64,000 nucleotides of DNA. It comes from Termitomyces sp. T153 (lineage: Eukaryota > Basidiomycota > Agaricomycetes > Agaricales > Lyophyllaceae). The stretch lies in assembly GCA_018296165.2 (NCBI GenBank), contig JACKQL020000098.1, forward strand, positions 62,001 to 126,000, read 5' to 3'. The position numbers were made by a program, and so were the translations under genes. A model generated the notes under the pieces. That model was not told the DNA's origin, made no database searches, and worked only from the letters and a program-made list of their open reading frames with translations. This document shows positions 1 to 9,915 of the stretch, in pieces. The stretch's first letter is position 1, and each line of letters opens with the position of its first letter.

Positions 1-1478
1 ACTAGAGTGGTCTCACCACTCTCGTTCGTTGAGCGTACATGCGGATATCTGAGAAATACGTCCCGGAAAAGTTCCTCCAACTTTGTCAAACAGTATTTCC
101 GTGTTGGATCATCAGTAGGATCTTTAGGATCTTGGGTATCGGATTTCTTCCTCTTAGGAGGGGGCGTATTCGTGGCGCGATTACTTTTGCGTTTCAAGGC
201 ATTAGTGGGGGGTGGAGAGCCTATCCACTTTTTGATTCGATGGGAACGCGATTTTGCGTCATCGGATACTTCAGAATCGGATTCCGATGAATAAGACAGG
301 CGACGCGGCGGGCGCTGAAAAGAGTTCAGCCTTCGAAAATCAAATCATTAACCGTAACGCACCTTCCCAGCACCTTTGCCCTGAATTCTCGGTGACTCCG
401 CCACATATTCATCTTCACTGCCTTCGTCGTCAACTTCGGATTCAGAAGGAGGGGGTTCGACGGGGCTGTCTCGTCTGATCCTTTTCGCGGCTGGTCCCTT
501 CTTCGGTGCAGATGGATGTTCTGCTTTGGCAGGCTTCTCGAGGGCTTCTTCCCCCTCCCAGGTCACTAAAACGTACAGAAAAAGTCAGGGCAATGTCACA
601 AACTTGAAACGCATGATAAACAAAGAAAGTCAAAGAAAATTATGCCGAATCGGCGATAAAATAATGCCATCTGTCTACAAGTCGCGCCAATAATCTGTGA
701 CTCTTGCAGAGCAAACAGCCTCTCAGGGTAACTCAGGAGGACGGAGACATTCAAAGTTACCCTTGAACCTTGATGTTTACTCTATGAATCTTCCGGGCAG
801 AGACACAAGAATGAAAGTCGTTACTGACAGACAGACGAGACCAATGACCGGAAAAACGAAAATTACATAAACATGTATTCTCCACGACTACAAACCTCGT
901 GGAGGACACCAAAGCTAACGAGGTACTTGAGAGGGGCCAAGCGTACTCACTAGTAGTTCGAAGACCTGTTGCCACGGTACAAGAGGGGCAGATATAGACA
1001 TCTGATCGGGAACAGATGGTGAGCAGAGTGTGAAGGAAGAAAGGTCGTGCGACACTCACTAATATCGTCTGCATCTTCTTCCTTCAAATCAACACAACGA
1101 AAGTGATACCTTGATTGGTAAAGTGAGTGGTGTGGCGTGAAATAACATGATTGGAGCTCACCAGGTCCTGCATTCTCCACACTGAACCATCGGAGACCCA
1201 TCATCAGCCTTCTTGCACGAACAGTACACGGCAAGCGTAGATCGAGTGGACTTTCTCTGTGTAGTCGATATCGTAGTCTTGTCAGGGGTTTTCGCTGGGG
1301 TTTTCACACCCTTGGTCTTCATATTTTCCTTTTCCTCTGGTTGATGTAATTCCGTAGTCGTTTGCGGAACCTTGCGAGTCTGAGTCTTCGATTTCGGCTG
1401 TGGCTTGGCTGAGATATCTTGTACAACCTTGGACGTAGAAGCTGCCGTAGCAGCTCTCGTTCTCGCACGAGTGCTCAT
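1..1478 (-). CDS. BYE1-like transcription elongation regulator (PHD finger, start of TFIIS central domain), 3' part beyond window
   Basis: Five exons fit on the minus strand: 1162-1478, 1060-1109, 951-1001, 363-565 and 1-314, all with GT-AG junctions in phase. Exons 1-3 build one PHD finger: a Cys-rich stretch CSCKKADDGSPMVQCGEC, then YHFRCVDL, then YICPSC. Exon 4 is acidic and exon 5 is basic and Pro-rich. The last exon reaches DPTRKYCLTKLEELFRDVF, which resembles the start of the TFIIS central domain of the Bye1/PHF3/DIDO family. Those proteins bind methylated H3K4 and RNA polymerase II. The start is the ATG at 1478; a codon at 1481 is only GTG. The intron at 566-950 is unusually long for this window. 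The C-terminal half lies left of base 1. A truncated copy lies at 28019-29016. Confidence 0.72.
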
Positions 1479-2240
1479 CACTGGACGCGGGTTAAGAAGA
1501 GAAAACGTGTTTCAGGCTCCGCTCCTAAACTGAGTCATGGTCACATGTGCAGGGGCACCTGGGAATAGCAGAACCAAATATACTAGAATAATTTCATGGT
1601 GGAAATCCGAAAATGCACCTTCTTACAGAAATGGAAATGTTCTTTGGCTACACCATTTGGATCCCATTCGAAACGTGCCCGTAAGTATTCCATACAGTTC
1701 CTGCATCTGTTCACAGCGTACATGTCTTCGGCTTTCCAAAGATATGTGAAACCCTTGCTTTGTGAATATGACTACATCTCGAGATGAACGCAAGACGTTG
1801 ATTGGACTACGCGTTAACCATGTATTAGCGCTTTGGCAGGTGATTAAGTGTAACACTTCAGTAGAAGTACATTTTCATACAAACCTCCCGTTATAAGAAA
1901 AAGCTTTTACAGGGTTCTACAGAAAGGCAAAGATATGACACTTAGCCTGTGTGCAAACAGATTGCACAATTCCAGGCATATTGAGAAATGCACCATGAAC
2001 GGCTAGCACTCTGGAGAAATTGGTATTGGAAGCTAAATAGTGTACAGTGATCTCTAATTGACGTCGTAAATTCTAAATTCTATGTATTGGTCGAGGCCCT
2101 GATTTGCGTCAGCCTGGCTTGATACTACCACAGGGTTTCAAAATGCCCTAGTGTTTCAAAATGCCCTAGTGTTTCAAAATGCCCTAGTGTTTCAAAATGC
2201 CCTAGTGTTTCAAAATGTGATTTTTGAACAGATCGTGGCT
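1479..2240. other. Intergenic region upstream of the BYE1-like gene
   Basis: No convincing gene is visible. Normal CpG content persists to about 1850 and thins out by about 2240, where the CpG-poor transposon block begins. Short open frames here have no recognisable similarity. The region probably holds the promoter of the minus-strand BYE1-like gene. Confidence 0.5.
2135..2217. repeat. 18-bp tandem repeat, about 4.6 copies
   Basis: The unit GTTTCAAAATGCCCTAGT is repeated head to tail four times without change, followed by 11 bases of a fifth copy. It lies at the left edge of the CpG-poor block. Confidence 0.95.
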
Positions 2241-4148
2241 GCAATGCCTCTGATCCTTGCTAGCATATAACCAATACATACTATTCAAGCTTGGATATTG
2301 AGAGGATTGGTGAAATTCATCCAGGACTGGTCTGTGATAAGGCAAATATGTACCTGTAAAACACAAAAGCACATTTGAAGACCCCCTGATTTAGGCTCTA
2401 CTCAAGATAGTGCTACCAAACTTTATATAAGTGATCTATATGTAAAGGATAAGCTGTGTACCAGGTTTCATGACATTGCAAGCACTTTCAAAGAAGGTAT
2501 TGCAGAGAGAGTGTAGATGTGTGACATTCTACCTTGATCAAGTTTCAAAGTCCACAGGATTGCAAGTGTCAACATGTTTTGTTGAATTGGCTTGGCTTCA
2601 TTTAAAGTGTTGTAATGTGGGTCCTGTTTTCACCCTCTCTCACCCCTCCCATGGCATGGAGCAGTATATGTGACCCCAAAGAGCATCTCCCAGCCCCTCT
2701 TCCAAATGCAGCTGGATCACTGCTTGGTGCCCAAGAAAAGCCCAACATCTCCAAAGTCATTCAAGATATCAAACAAGATACTGGTCTTACTCTTCCTAAC
2801 CATTGCATCAACACTGAAACAAATCCTTACCCTACTACACAGAGATAATTAGTATTTTGAGTTTTGTACATAATATTGATGTAAAATGTAGGTTTGATGT
2901 TGTCAAATTGATCAGATAAACTAATAAAACTCTCTATTCACAGTTTTTTGAAGGCTTAGTTACATGCAATCTCACATAGAGTAGAATGAATAGTGATATT
3001 TTTATGATTTTATTCAATGTTTGAGATGGTCTCACACAAAAGAATGGGCTCAATAGTATATTTAACTAATGCCCAAAGCAACTATTAACTTGTAAGCCTA
3101 AGAGATCTGCTCTCTGGGGTATCTCTGAGCCATGGTACATAGATTGCTTGTCCTTTTCCTTCAAAAACCTCTCCCTCTTATACTTCTCTCTCACACAGAC
3201 CAGGGCCTTTCTGCATGTTTTTGTCATTGTCTGGGAGTGTAGTTGGCTGGTGGGTGGTCTGGGCATTGTGGTTCTGCATGGACAGGGCTCAGCAACCATG
3301 TTTTATGGCTTGTTTCTTGTTTCCCCCCCCCCTGTTCTTTCCCTATACCTCTCCTTCTTGTTTTCTAGCTATTGTGGCCATCCTCAGTGTATAGGCAAGG
3401 TTGGTGACAAGTTGTGGGCAAGGTAAACTAGGGTTTTGGCTGGGATGAGCACCAGCTATTGAGAGACCAAGAGTAGCAAGCACTGCCACCTTGTTAGGCA
3501 TGTTGGCTATCACTTTTATCAGTCTCTCAATCAGTGATGTGTGCAAACCCTCAACCCTTTGTTTCTTGGCTTGTTGCTGCTGCTGAAGGCATTTCTCATC
3601 TTTGGCATCATTGGAGCAGTATTTTCAAGGTAAGTACTCTCTCTGCCTACAGTTTTTGGCATCAGGTATATTGAGAGAGTTCTTTTACTGTTAAATACTA
3701 GTTGTTATGGGTGAGTACCACTGTATCAATAATCAGCAACATACCTAATCCACTAATGTACATATATTTCTTGTCAATTTTGACCCTGTGGAGATGAGGA
3801 TAGTTGAGAATAAGGAATCTCGAGCTTGACATGTTGTAGGCATCATCAAAACAGTGCTGAGGCAGTAAGGTCAGCATGACAATCTGTGACAAAAGTTTTG
3901 AAACACTATGGTTTTGCAACCTGTACAACTGGCTTCCTTCTGACACAATCACCAGCATATCTTTTACCAAAGTGACACTGAAGTAAGCAAGGGTAGATAT
4001 TATCACACCAATTTCAAAAGTCCAGTTGGTCAAATGTACTGTAGTTGTCTTGTTGTTCATGGTTTCATTTTTTAAGACATTATGGACATGATAATACACC
4101 AAAGATTGTGTACAAAATGTGCATCAACTGGTGATCACTGTACATTAT

Positions 4149-4262
4149 GAAATTATCTAAATGCTCTCTGAAATTATCTAAATGCTCTCTGAAATTATCT
4201 GAATGCTCTCCAAAATTATCTAAATGCTCTCCAGAATTATCTAATTGCTATCTGAAACTATC
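4149..4262. repeat. 21-bp imperfect tandem repeat, about 5 copies
   Basis: The unit GAAATTATCTAAATGCTCTCT repeats about five times with one to four changes per unit (for example AAAATTATC and AGAATTATC), followed by a decayed sixth start. It lies inside the CpG-poor block. Confidence 0.9.
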
Positions 4263-5324
4263 AGTTATTGCTTGTATTCTGAAGATCAACAAAGTCCAAT
4301 AGATGGAAACATCTATGTGGTGTACTGTACCATCAATGTTCTCATTGGGCACATTTGACAAGGTAGATGAGGCATGCAAAGCTTTCTTCTGCACCTTAGT
4401 TTGGTCTTTGAAAATGTTAAGTGAGTATTGGACACAAACAAATAATATGGCATACTTCATCACAAGCCTTCTATGCCATGGCAAATTTACCTTTGGTGGC
4501 TTCAGCATGTGATGCAAGATAGTCAATTAGGTACAAGTTGCTATGTACCATCAATACAGAAATCATAGATTGAATTGACTATCATACCAAGCTGTAGTAA
4601 CTCCAGCCTTCTGTAAGTTGTTTTGAGTTTGATTTGTTCACAATGGGATTTGGTTGGGTCAATTAGAAATCAAGATCAATGGCAGCAAGATGTGAAGACT
4701 TTTCCTGGGAAAGATTTGTTATCTGGTGCTTGCACTGAGACATTGACTTACAGTGGGTTCAAGACTTGGCAAGCCTTTGCTTATTAAGAATTTGATAGTC
4801 AATAAAAGGTATGCAGGTCAAAACAGCATATTTGCATGTTAACATCCATATTTTGACTTGCTGCTCAGTAGACATCTTCCAAAGTTCCATATGTGCATTG
4901 TTTGCGGCACAGATGAGGCCCACATCTGTGGCATCGGCAATGATTGGGGTTTCCAGAAAACCACCTACAATATCAGAACATGTTGAATTGGCAACAGTCA
5001 GGTTTTGAAGAGATTGTACAGGCTAGATATGGGTGATAAGTACAAATACTGTGACTTGGAATAGCTTACCTAAAATGTCTTGAAGTCATTATCTGATAAT
5101 CTTGAAGTTGGCTACCAAATACAAATCAGTGAATGTGTACTTGGCCCATTCTATGTGGCTTACTACATGATATTGTGATTGCTGAGGGCACTAGAAATGG
5201 TGTTGAGGTAGTTCAAGGAAATGAGTGAGAACCTAAAGAAAAATCAACATCAAAGGTAGTGGTTTTGGAGAGCGATGGTGGTACAACAGCAAGGCTGGCA
5301 ACTTATTCAACAGAAACATGCCAT

Positions 5325-5965
5325 ATGCAGGAATACAGAAAAACAAGGAAGGGTAAGATAAAAAGTCCAAACTTCTTTGCTTCTTCATCTCCAAGTCACC
5401 AGCTTCCTCCATACAATCTGCAATGCAATCATTAGAAATAAACTTCAAACAGTCCTCACCAGTGGTATCATGCTCCGTGCAATATTACTGAGATTTCAGC
5501 CTGGACTTCAACAGGTCAGAAATTTACACAAAGTTTCAGGTTCCCCCAGATTCCCCTTGATTCCTCCAGGTTCCCCCAGATCCAGTTTTCATCAGGCATG
5601 ATCCTCTATTGGTATCTTGGCAGGATCTTCAGGATTGAGCTGAGCACCAATTGTCATGAATCTGTGAAGAGTGAATGTGAGGTTATGCAATTATTATTCA
5701 GTATTTGGATGTCCATTTACTTCGCTGTGTTGAGACCAGCAAAGGTCCTCATTGCATCAAGATCAACTTGAAGCTGTTTACAAAGATTGGCCATTTGTCC
5801 TATAGCATGGGACATCCTTGCAAAACTTGCAGCAAGTTGTGCATAAAGATGATCCTTTGCTTGTATAGCATTTGTTGGTGCTGAAGCCATGGTTGGCCAC
5901 TGGCATCTCCACATGTGAACTCTGAAGACCAGCCTCAAAAAAGTTCCCATGCCACCCAAAGAGAT
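5325..5965 (-). repeat. Inverted, CpG-depleted copy of the segment at about 29890-30530
   Basis: The reverse complement of this stretch follows 29890-30530 over about 640 bp. The shared part covers the 5' flank, both exons and intron of the Hsk3-like gene, a downstream run of GGGGGAACCT-like units, and an end at a TTTACCCTTCCTTGT motif. Most differences are C-to-T or G-to-A changes at sites that are CpG in the other copy. Confidence 0.85.
5592..5890 (-). CDS. Hsk3-like DASH complex subunit, deaminated second copy with an intact frame
   Basis: Two exons (5721-5890 and 5592-5661) give 79 residues with the same splice sites as the copy at 29979-30280. Both carry YAQLAASF near residue 15, a heptad-like middle, and FMTIGAQLNPED near the end. 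The pattern of a short helix pair followed by a Phe-Met motif resembles DASH subunit Hsk3, which helps couple kinetochores to microtubules. That family call is from memory of the pattern. Although the surrounding DNA has lost nearly all CpG, the frame has no stop. It could be a pseudogene that escaped stops by chance or a still expressed variant. Confidence 0.4.
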
Positions 5966-6751
5966 GCCCCCACCCACAAAACCCATGGCCACATTAAGGT
6001 TGAAGTCACACAAGGCAATTCAAAAAGATATGGAACACTATTCAATTAAATGCTCCAGCTATGTGTGGATACAGCACTGCATTAGTGCATCTCTCCCCAA
6101 GAGGACACAGCCAATTGGCTCACTGCTTTGTTCCATTGAAACTAAGCTTTTGCAAAATAGAACTCTCATCAACTTGGGCTGGCCAGAATCACAATGGGTG
6201 TAGGCCAGTGAAAATGAAGACTTGTGCTACAAGAACCTTGTGAAGATTTCAAATGCCATTTGTCAGGCAGCCTTTGATGTTGACTATGCTTGAACAAAAA
6301 AAACTATTTTGAATGATTGATGAGTCAACAAATGACCTGTTCTGAAGTTAAAATGTATATCTTCAATCCAGATGAATGGGTGATGCAATACTTGTTGTAA
6401 TTACAGATGCAACTAATAGCAGTAAAAGTAATACATTGGTAGGTAATGCATTGAAAGTCTTGCAATTGATTGGTAAAGCACTGAAAAACAGGCACTACAT
6501 AAGGAACCTGTGCTTATCACTACACACAGAGCCCACAATAATTGTTTGACATAGGACATATGTGTACCGAAGGAATGCCTGTTCATGGCTCAATTGTTAG
6601 GCTTAGTTAAAATTTGGATTAGGTGGTTATTGGTTCAGTTATGTTGGGGTTATGGTTTAGCTATAGCTTAGGCCAGGAAAGTCTATTAAGAGGAGCTGAG
6701 CTTCTCTCCCCTTATTTGAAGAGTTACTTTTTAGATGGCCAGAGGCACCTG

Positions 6752-6812
6752 TGGTGCAATGGTCAATCTTAAAAGAATATACTGCTGTTCTTTGAGGCCT
6801 TGGGTTTAATTC
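6752..6812 (+). other. tRNA-like relic with pol III A and B boxes (possible SINE head)
   Basis: TGGTGCAATGG at 6752-6762 matches a tRNA D-arm/A box and GGTTTAATTC at 6803-6812 matches a T-arm/B box. In each, the expected CG appears as TG or TT. Between them AAAGAA and TTCTTT could pair as an anticodon stem. The spacing of about 40 bases is right for a tRNA. I see no clean acceptor stem, so this is a decayed tRNA gene or a tRNA-derived SINE head. Confidence 0.35.
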
Positions 6813-7408
6813 AGCCAGTCACAATATTGTAGATCCCTAATGCATCATTTTATGCATTATTTCTTTGACAGCCAATTGCTATACTGTAATTACAGAGAAT
6901 ATTGCATGAACTTGTTGGGGCTTAGTGAAATGTCTCCCAACATATGGCAGACCTGAACCATTTGGCTAGTGTCTACCTCCTTTTATCCCAGAATTGCTGG
7001 GGCTGGTACAGTGGCTCAAAAAACTGTCCCAATGTTCTATACTTTTTGAAAGATGACATTGGCATGAAGGATCGGAAGTATCTAAAATTTTAGTTTAATC
7101 ATATTAAGTACTATGGCATCATGGCTACAAATTGCATTTTAGTTTATGTAATTGAAATCAAAACTGATAGAGTAATGGCCATTTTAAAATATCCACTGAT
7201 TGGGACAGTTTTTTGAGCATCTTCAACTTTGCAGGCTTATCTCATTCATGCACATGCTCTCAACCCCCTTCCCCACTGGGACTTCCTCCTAAGGCCTAAC
7301 CTCCTTGCACACAACCTTGACAGTCATCCTAGAGGCTCACAGCATGGAGATCTGTGCTTACAAAGATTCTGACCCCTCATCCGATGATCTGAGGGTTGAC
7401 TTTGAGGA

Positions 7409-7413
7409 GCCTC
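7409..7413. repeat. Target site duplication, left copy (GCCTC)
   Basis: GCCTC directly precedes the 5' LTR and recurs directly after the 3' LTR at 13687-13691. A 5-bp duplication is typical of LTR retrotransposon integration. Confidence 0.9.
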
Positions 7414-8574
7414 TGTCAGGTTCCGCTGACCTCGGGGGCTCAGCTGCACTGGGCGAGTCCTTACTAGGCGGGCGTGATCCCCTTGCACTGGTAACCGAAC
7501 ACTCGAAGACGTCCCGGGCCATGGTGGCTCGTGCGGGTAGTTGGGGGGATGTGATCCAGACAGATCCGGGGAGGCCCGGAGAAGTCGGATTGTGAGGGAA
7601 CAAGACAGTCTTGGCGGGGTTCAGGCAGAAGGCCGTACGGGGGATTTGCGGAGGCAAAGGATGAGGCGGCTGTGTGATCAGTGGGAGCGGAGCCGGGTTT
7701 TGATGGGAGATCATTTGGAGCTGATGGAGTCTGGGACCGAGCGAAGAGCGAGGTTCAGACCTGGTAAAGGAGTGTCAGGGTTCGTAATCATAATCGCGGA
7801 GTTCGTGAGGTCATTAAGGTTGATGAAGACTTGGGTACAATGATTGGACGGAGTCACCGAGACAGCGTCAGACGAAATGGGATGGTGTTGATATGGGACA
7901 AGAGTAGATTCGAATAGAGATACAAAACAATAACAAGAACAATAACGAAATGGAGACGAGACAAGACCGGGAGACTGAGATGAGACCGGGAGACTGAGAT
8001 AAGACTGGGAGACTGAGATAAGAAAACGAGACACAAAACACAAAACACAAAAAGGAAACAATCAGACTATAGGTAACGTTAAGCAATATCAAGACTAGGG
8101 TATGAAGAGTTACTCGATGACTTATATACTGACTACCAGAGGACTTCGGGGTACGTCGGCTGTGGCGGCGGGGCTTGGTGGAGCTCGACAGAGGGGGCGG
8201 GTGTCGGTTGTGATCGAGGATCGTGCCGCGCTGATACATTGATGGGATCATTGGAGAACGCGGGTTGCCCCGAGGTTGTCGTGATACTCCAAAATAGGTC
8301 GGAGGAACCAGGGTGTTGAGTTGGTGATGGGTGGCGAAGATCGGGAACAGCGGGGGTGGTTCTCAGGGTTCGGGAGGCCCAGAGTAAGTGTCAGTGGCTG
8401 CGGGGCAGGCACCGAAGTCGGCCAGGGGGCCGTCGGAGTTAGCCGGGGAGGCGTCGGAGTTAGCTGAAGTAGGCGCGGGGCATGGGTGGAAGTTCGGCGG
8501 AGCGTTGGGGGTCCCTTCGGGGGTTCGGGGGGTTGATGGACGATGTGCGGGGTTTTGGGGAACGGGTCGTGACA
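7414..8574 (+). repeat. 5' LTR
   Basis: It begins TGTCAGG and ends GTCGTGACA. It is the same length as the 3' LTR with a constant offset of 5,112 bases, so there is no net indel. A TATATA-like stretch near 8115-8130 could be the U3 promoter. Confidence 0.93.
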
Positions 8575-8785
8575 TCACCCCCCTTTCAGCATCGAGACCC
8601 TTCGAGACGTGGGGGCAGGACGGGGATCGGCGGGGCGTGGGAGTCAAAGCTGAGCAGTATTGATCAATCCGCAGTGAGTGATAGCGGCATGGGAGACGAA
8701 GTCGAAGCGCGGCCACCGTTTCGTCAGGGTCCTCCTCAATCAATTAAAAGCTTTGGGCGTGCCCCGGGGTTTCCCAAATTTCATC

Positions 8786-9915
8786 ATGTCTTCCCCCAGC
8801 GTTCCAGTAGTCTCTCCCACCGATTTGGACGAGGTGGTGGTGTACAACAGTGGGGGTGAGGAGTTCGAGCGTCGGTGCTGGGGTAGCGTCAGGGACCAGA
8901 GTCGTGAGTGTTGTCAACCTTTCTTTTCGGATGATTGACGGGGCTCCCTTAGAGTCATCCGTGGTAGTGGTAGTGGATTTTCCGGGGGTTCCGAAACGGA
9001 CCAAGTTTCGTCCCGCGTTGCCAAAGGGGAAGGGGGCGTCCTCGGCGATGGTTCAGGGGAAGCGTTGAGCTTCCCCGCCCTCAGGGGCGGGACCCAGCAA
9101 GAGGCCATGTGGGCGCGAGTTGTCGGCGGGGCCTCCGGAGTCCTCCCTCTTTTCTCCTGTTCCAGGCGTCCCCTCGGAACGGTCGTTGAGTCCCCCCACG
9201 CCGATTCCTTCAATCACGGAGGTCTTCCTTTGCAAGCAGGTGGAGGCCTTGACGACGTCGTTGGCAGTACGGGAGGGTGAGCTCCGACGGGCGAGGGAGG
9301 ATCGTGACGTGGCATGGATGGAGAAGGAAGTGATGGAGCGGGAGAGGAATACTTCGGTGCGCGTGGCGGCGGAGCGAGCGCTAGAGGTGCGGGGTTTGCG
9401 GGAGCATCTGGCGCAGGTGGAGGGGCAGCCCGCGGGGGAAGCGGAGGGGCGGGGACGAGTTCCGGAGGGGGATGCGTTGTGGGTGGAGCTGGAGGCGGCG
9501 AGGTGGAGGGAGGATTGGCTGGCCAACGAGGCTGCCTCAGGTCGCGCGGGGATCCTTCGTGAGTTGTCTCCCGTACCTCCGTTCGTTATTGACGGTTCAT
9601 TTTCTGGGTTTAGGCTGGGTGCGGGAGCATTGGGTCCTCTTGGATGGTGCCTCCGCAGCATTTGCGTCAATTCAGGACGGGTTGACGCAGGGGTCTGCAG
9701 TCCAGCCTCTGGAGTTGCAGCAGGGGATGGTGCAATTGGAGAGGTTGTTGGCGGGGCATCGGTGGCGCAATGCAGTGGCCCCGGGGTCGTGGTGGGAGGT
9801 GGCGGCCGACGCGGGGGAGGCATTGCCGGGGTTGGCGGAGACCTTAGCGGTGGTGCGGGCCCAGATGGAGGTCGACCTGGGGGTTGGATTGCCGGGGGGT
9901 CCGGGGAGGGAGTGA
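8786..9915 (+). CDS. Four-exon coiled-coil protein encoded inside the LTR element (unknown function)
   Basis: Exons 8786-8903, 8953-9063, 9166-9558 and 9614-9915 join in phase to 307 residues. All introns are GT-AG and the first and last donors are GTGAGT. The N-terminus is MSSPSVPVVSPTDLDEVVVY, followed by a basic segment with PKRTKFRPALPKGKG. Next comes a Glu/Arg-rich predicted coiled coil (about residues 105-175). The C-terminal part is Trp-containing with WVREHWVLLDG and LAGHRWRNAV. I do not recognise a named domain. It may be a gag-like protein or a passenger gene. The LTR would drive the same strand. Confidence 0.5.

Larger units (their letters stand above)
2240..7413. repeat. CpG-depleted repeat graveyard, left arm
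   Basis: Reading the sequence directly, only around ten CG dinucleotides occur in more than 5 kb, while TG and CA are abundant. Neighbouring genes have CG at normal frequency. No intact gene is recognisable except a small Hsk3-like copy at 5592-5890. A minus-strand frame at 3698-4102 encodes hydrophobic segments and might be the remains of a membrane-protein gene, but I cannot name it. The pattern fits long-term cytosine methylation and deamination of silenced repeats, as known in Agaricomycetes. The arm ends at the LTR element insertion at 7414. Confidence 0.75.

Noticed and set aside
3698..4102. Hydrophobic minus-strand frame as an intact membrane-protein gene
   Set aside because: It lies in CpG-free decayed DNA, has no clear start or splice context and no family I can name, so it is mentioned only as a possible remnant.
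2135..4262. CRISPR-like array
   Set aside because: The repeats are contiguous without spacers, and the genome is eukaryotic.
9053..9823. Minus-strand open frame of 256 codons in the LTR element
   Set aside because: Its Pro/Ser/Thr/Arg-rich translation is what a G-rich opposite strand produces by composition; no domain is seen, and the overlapping plus-strand exons have agreeing splice phases.
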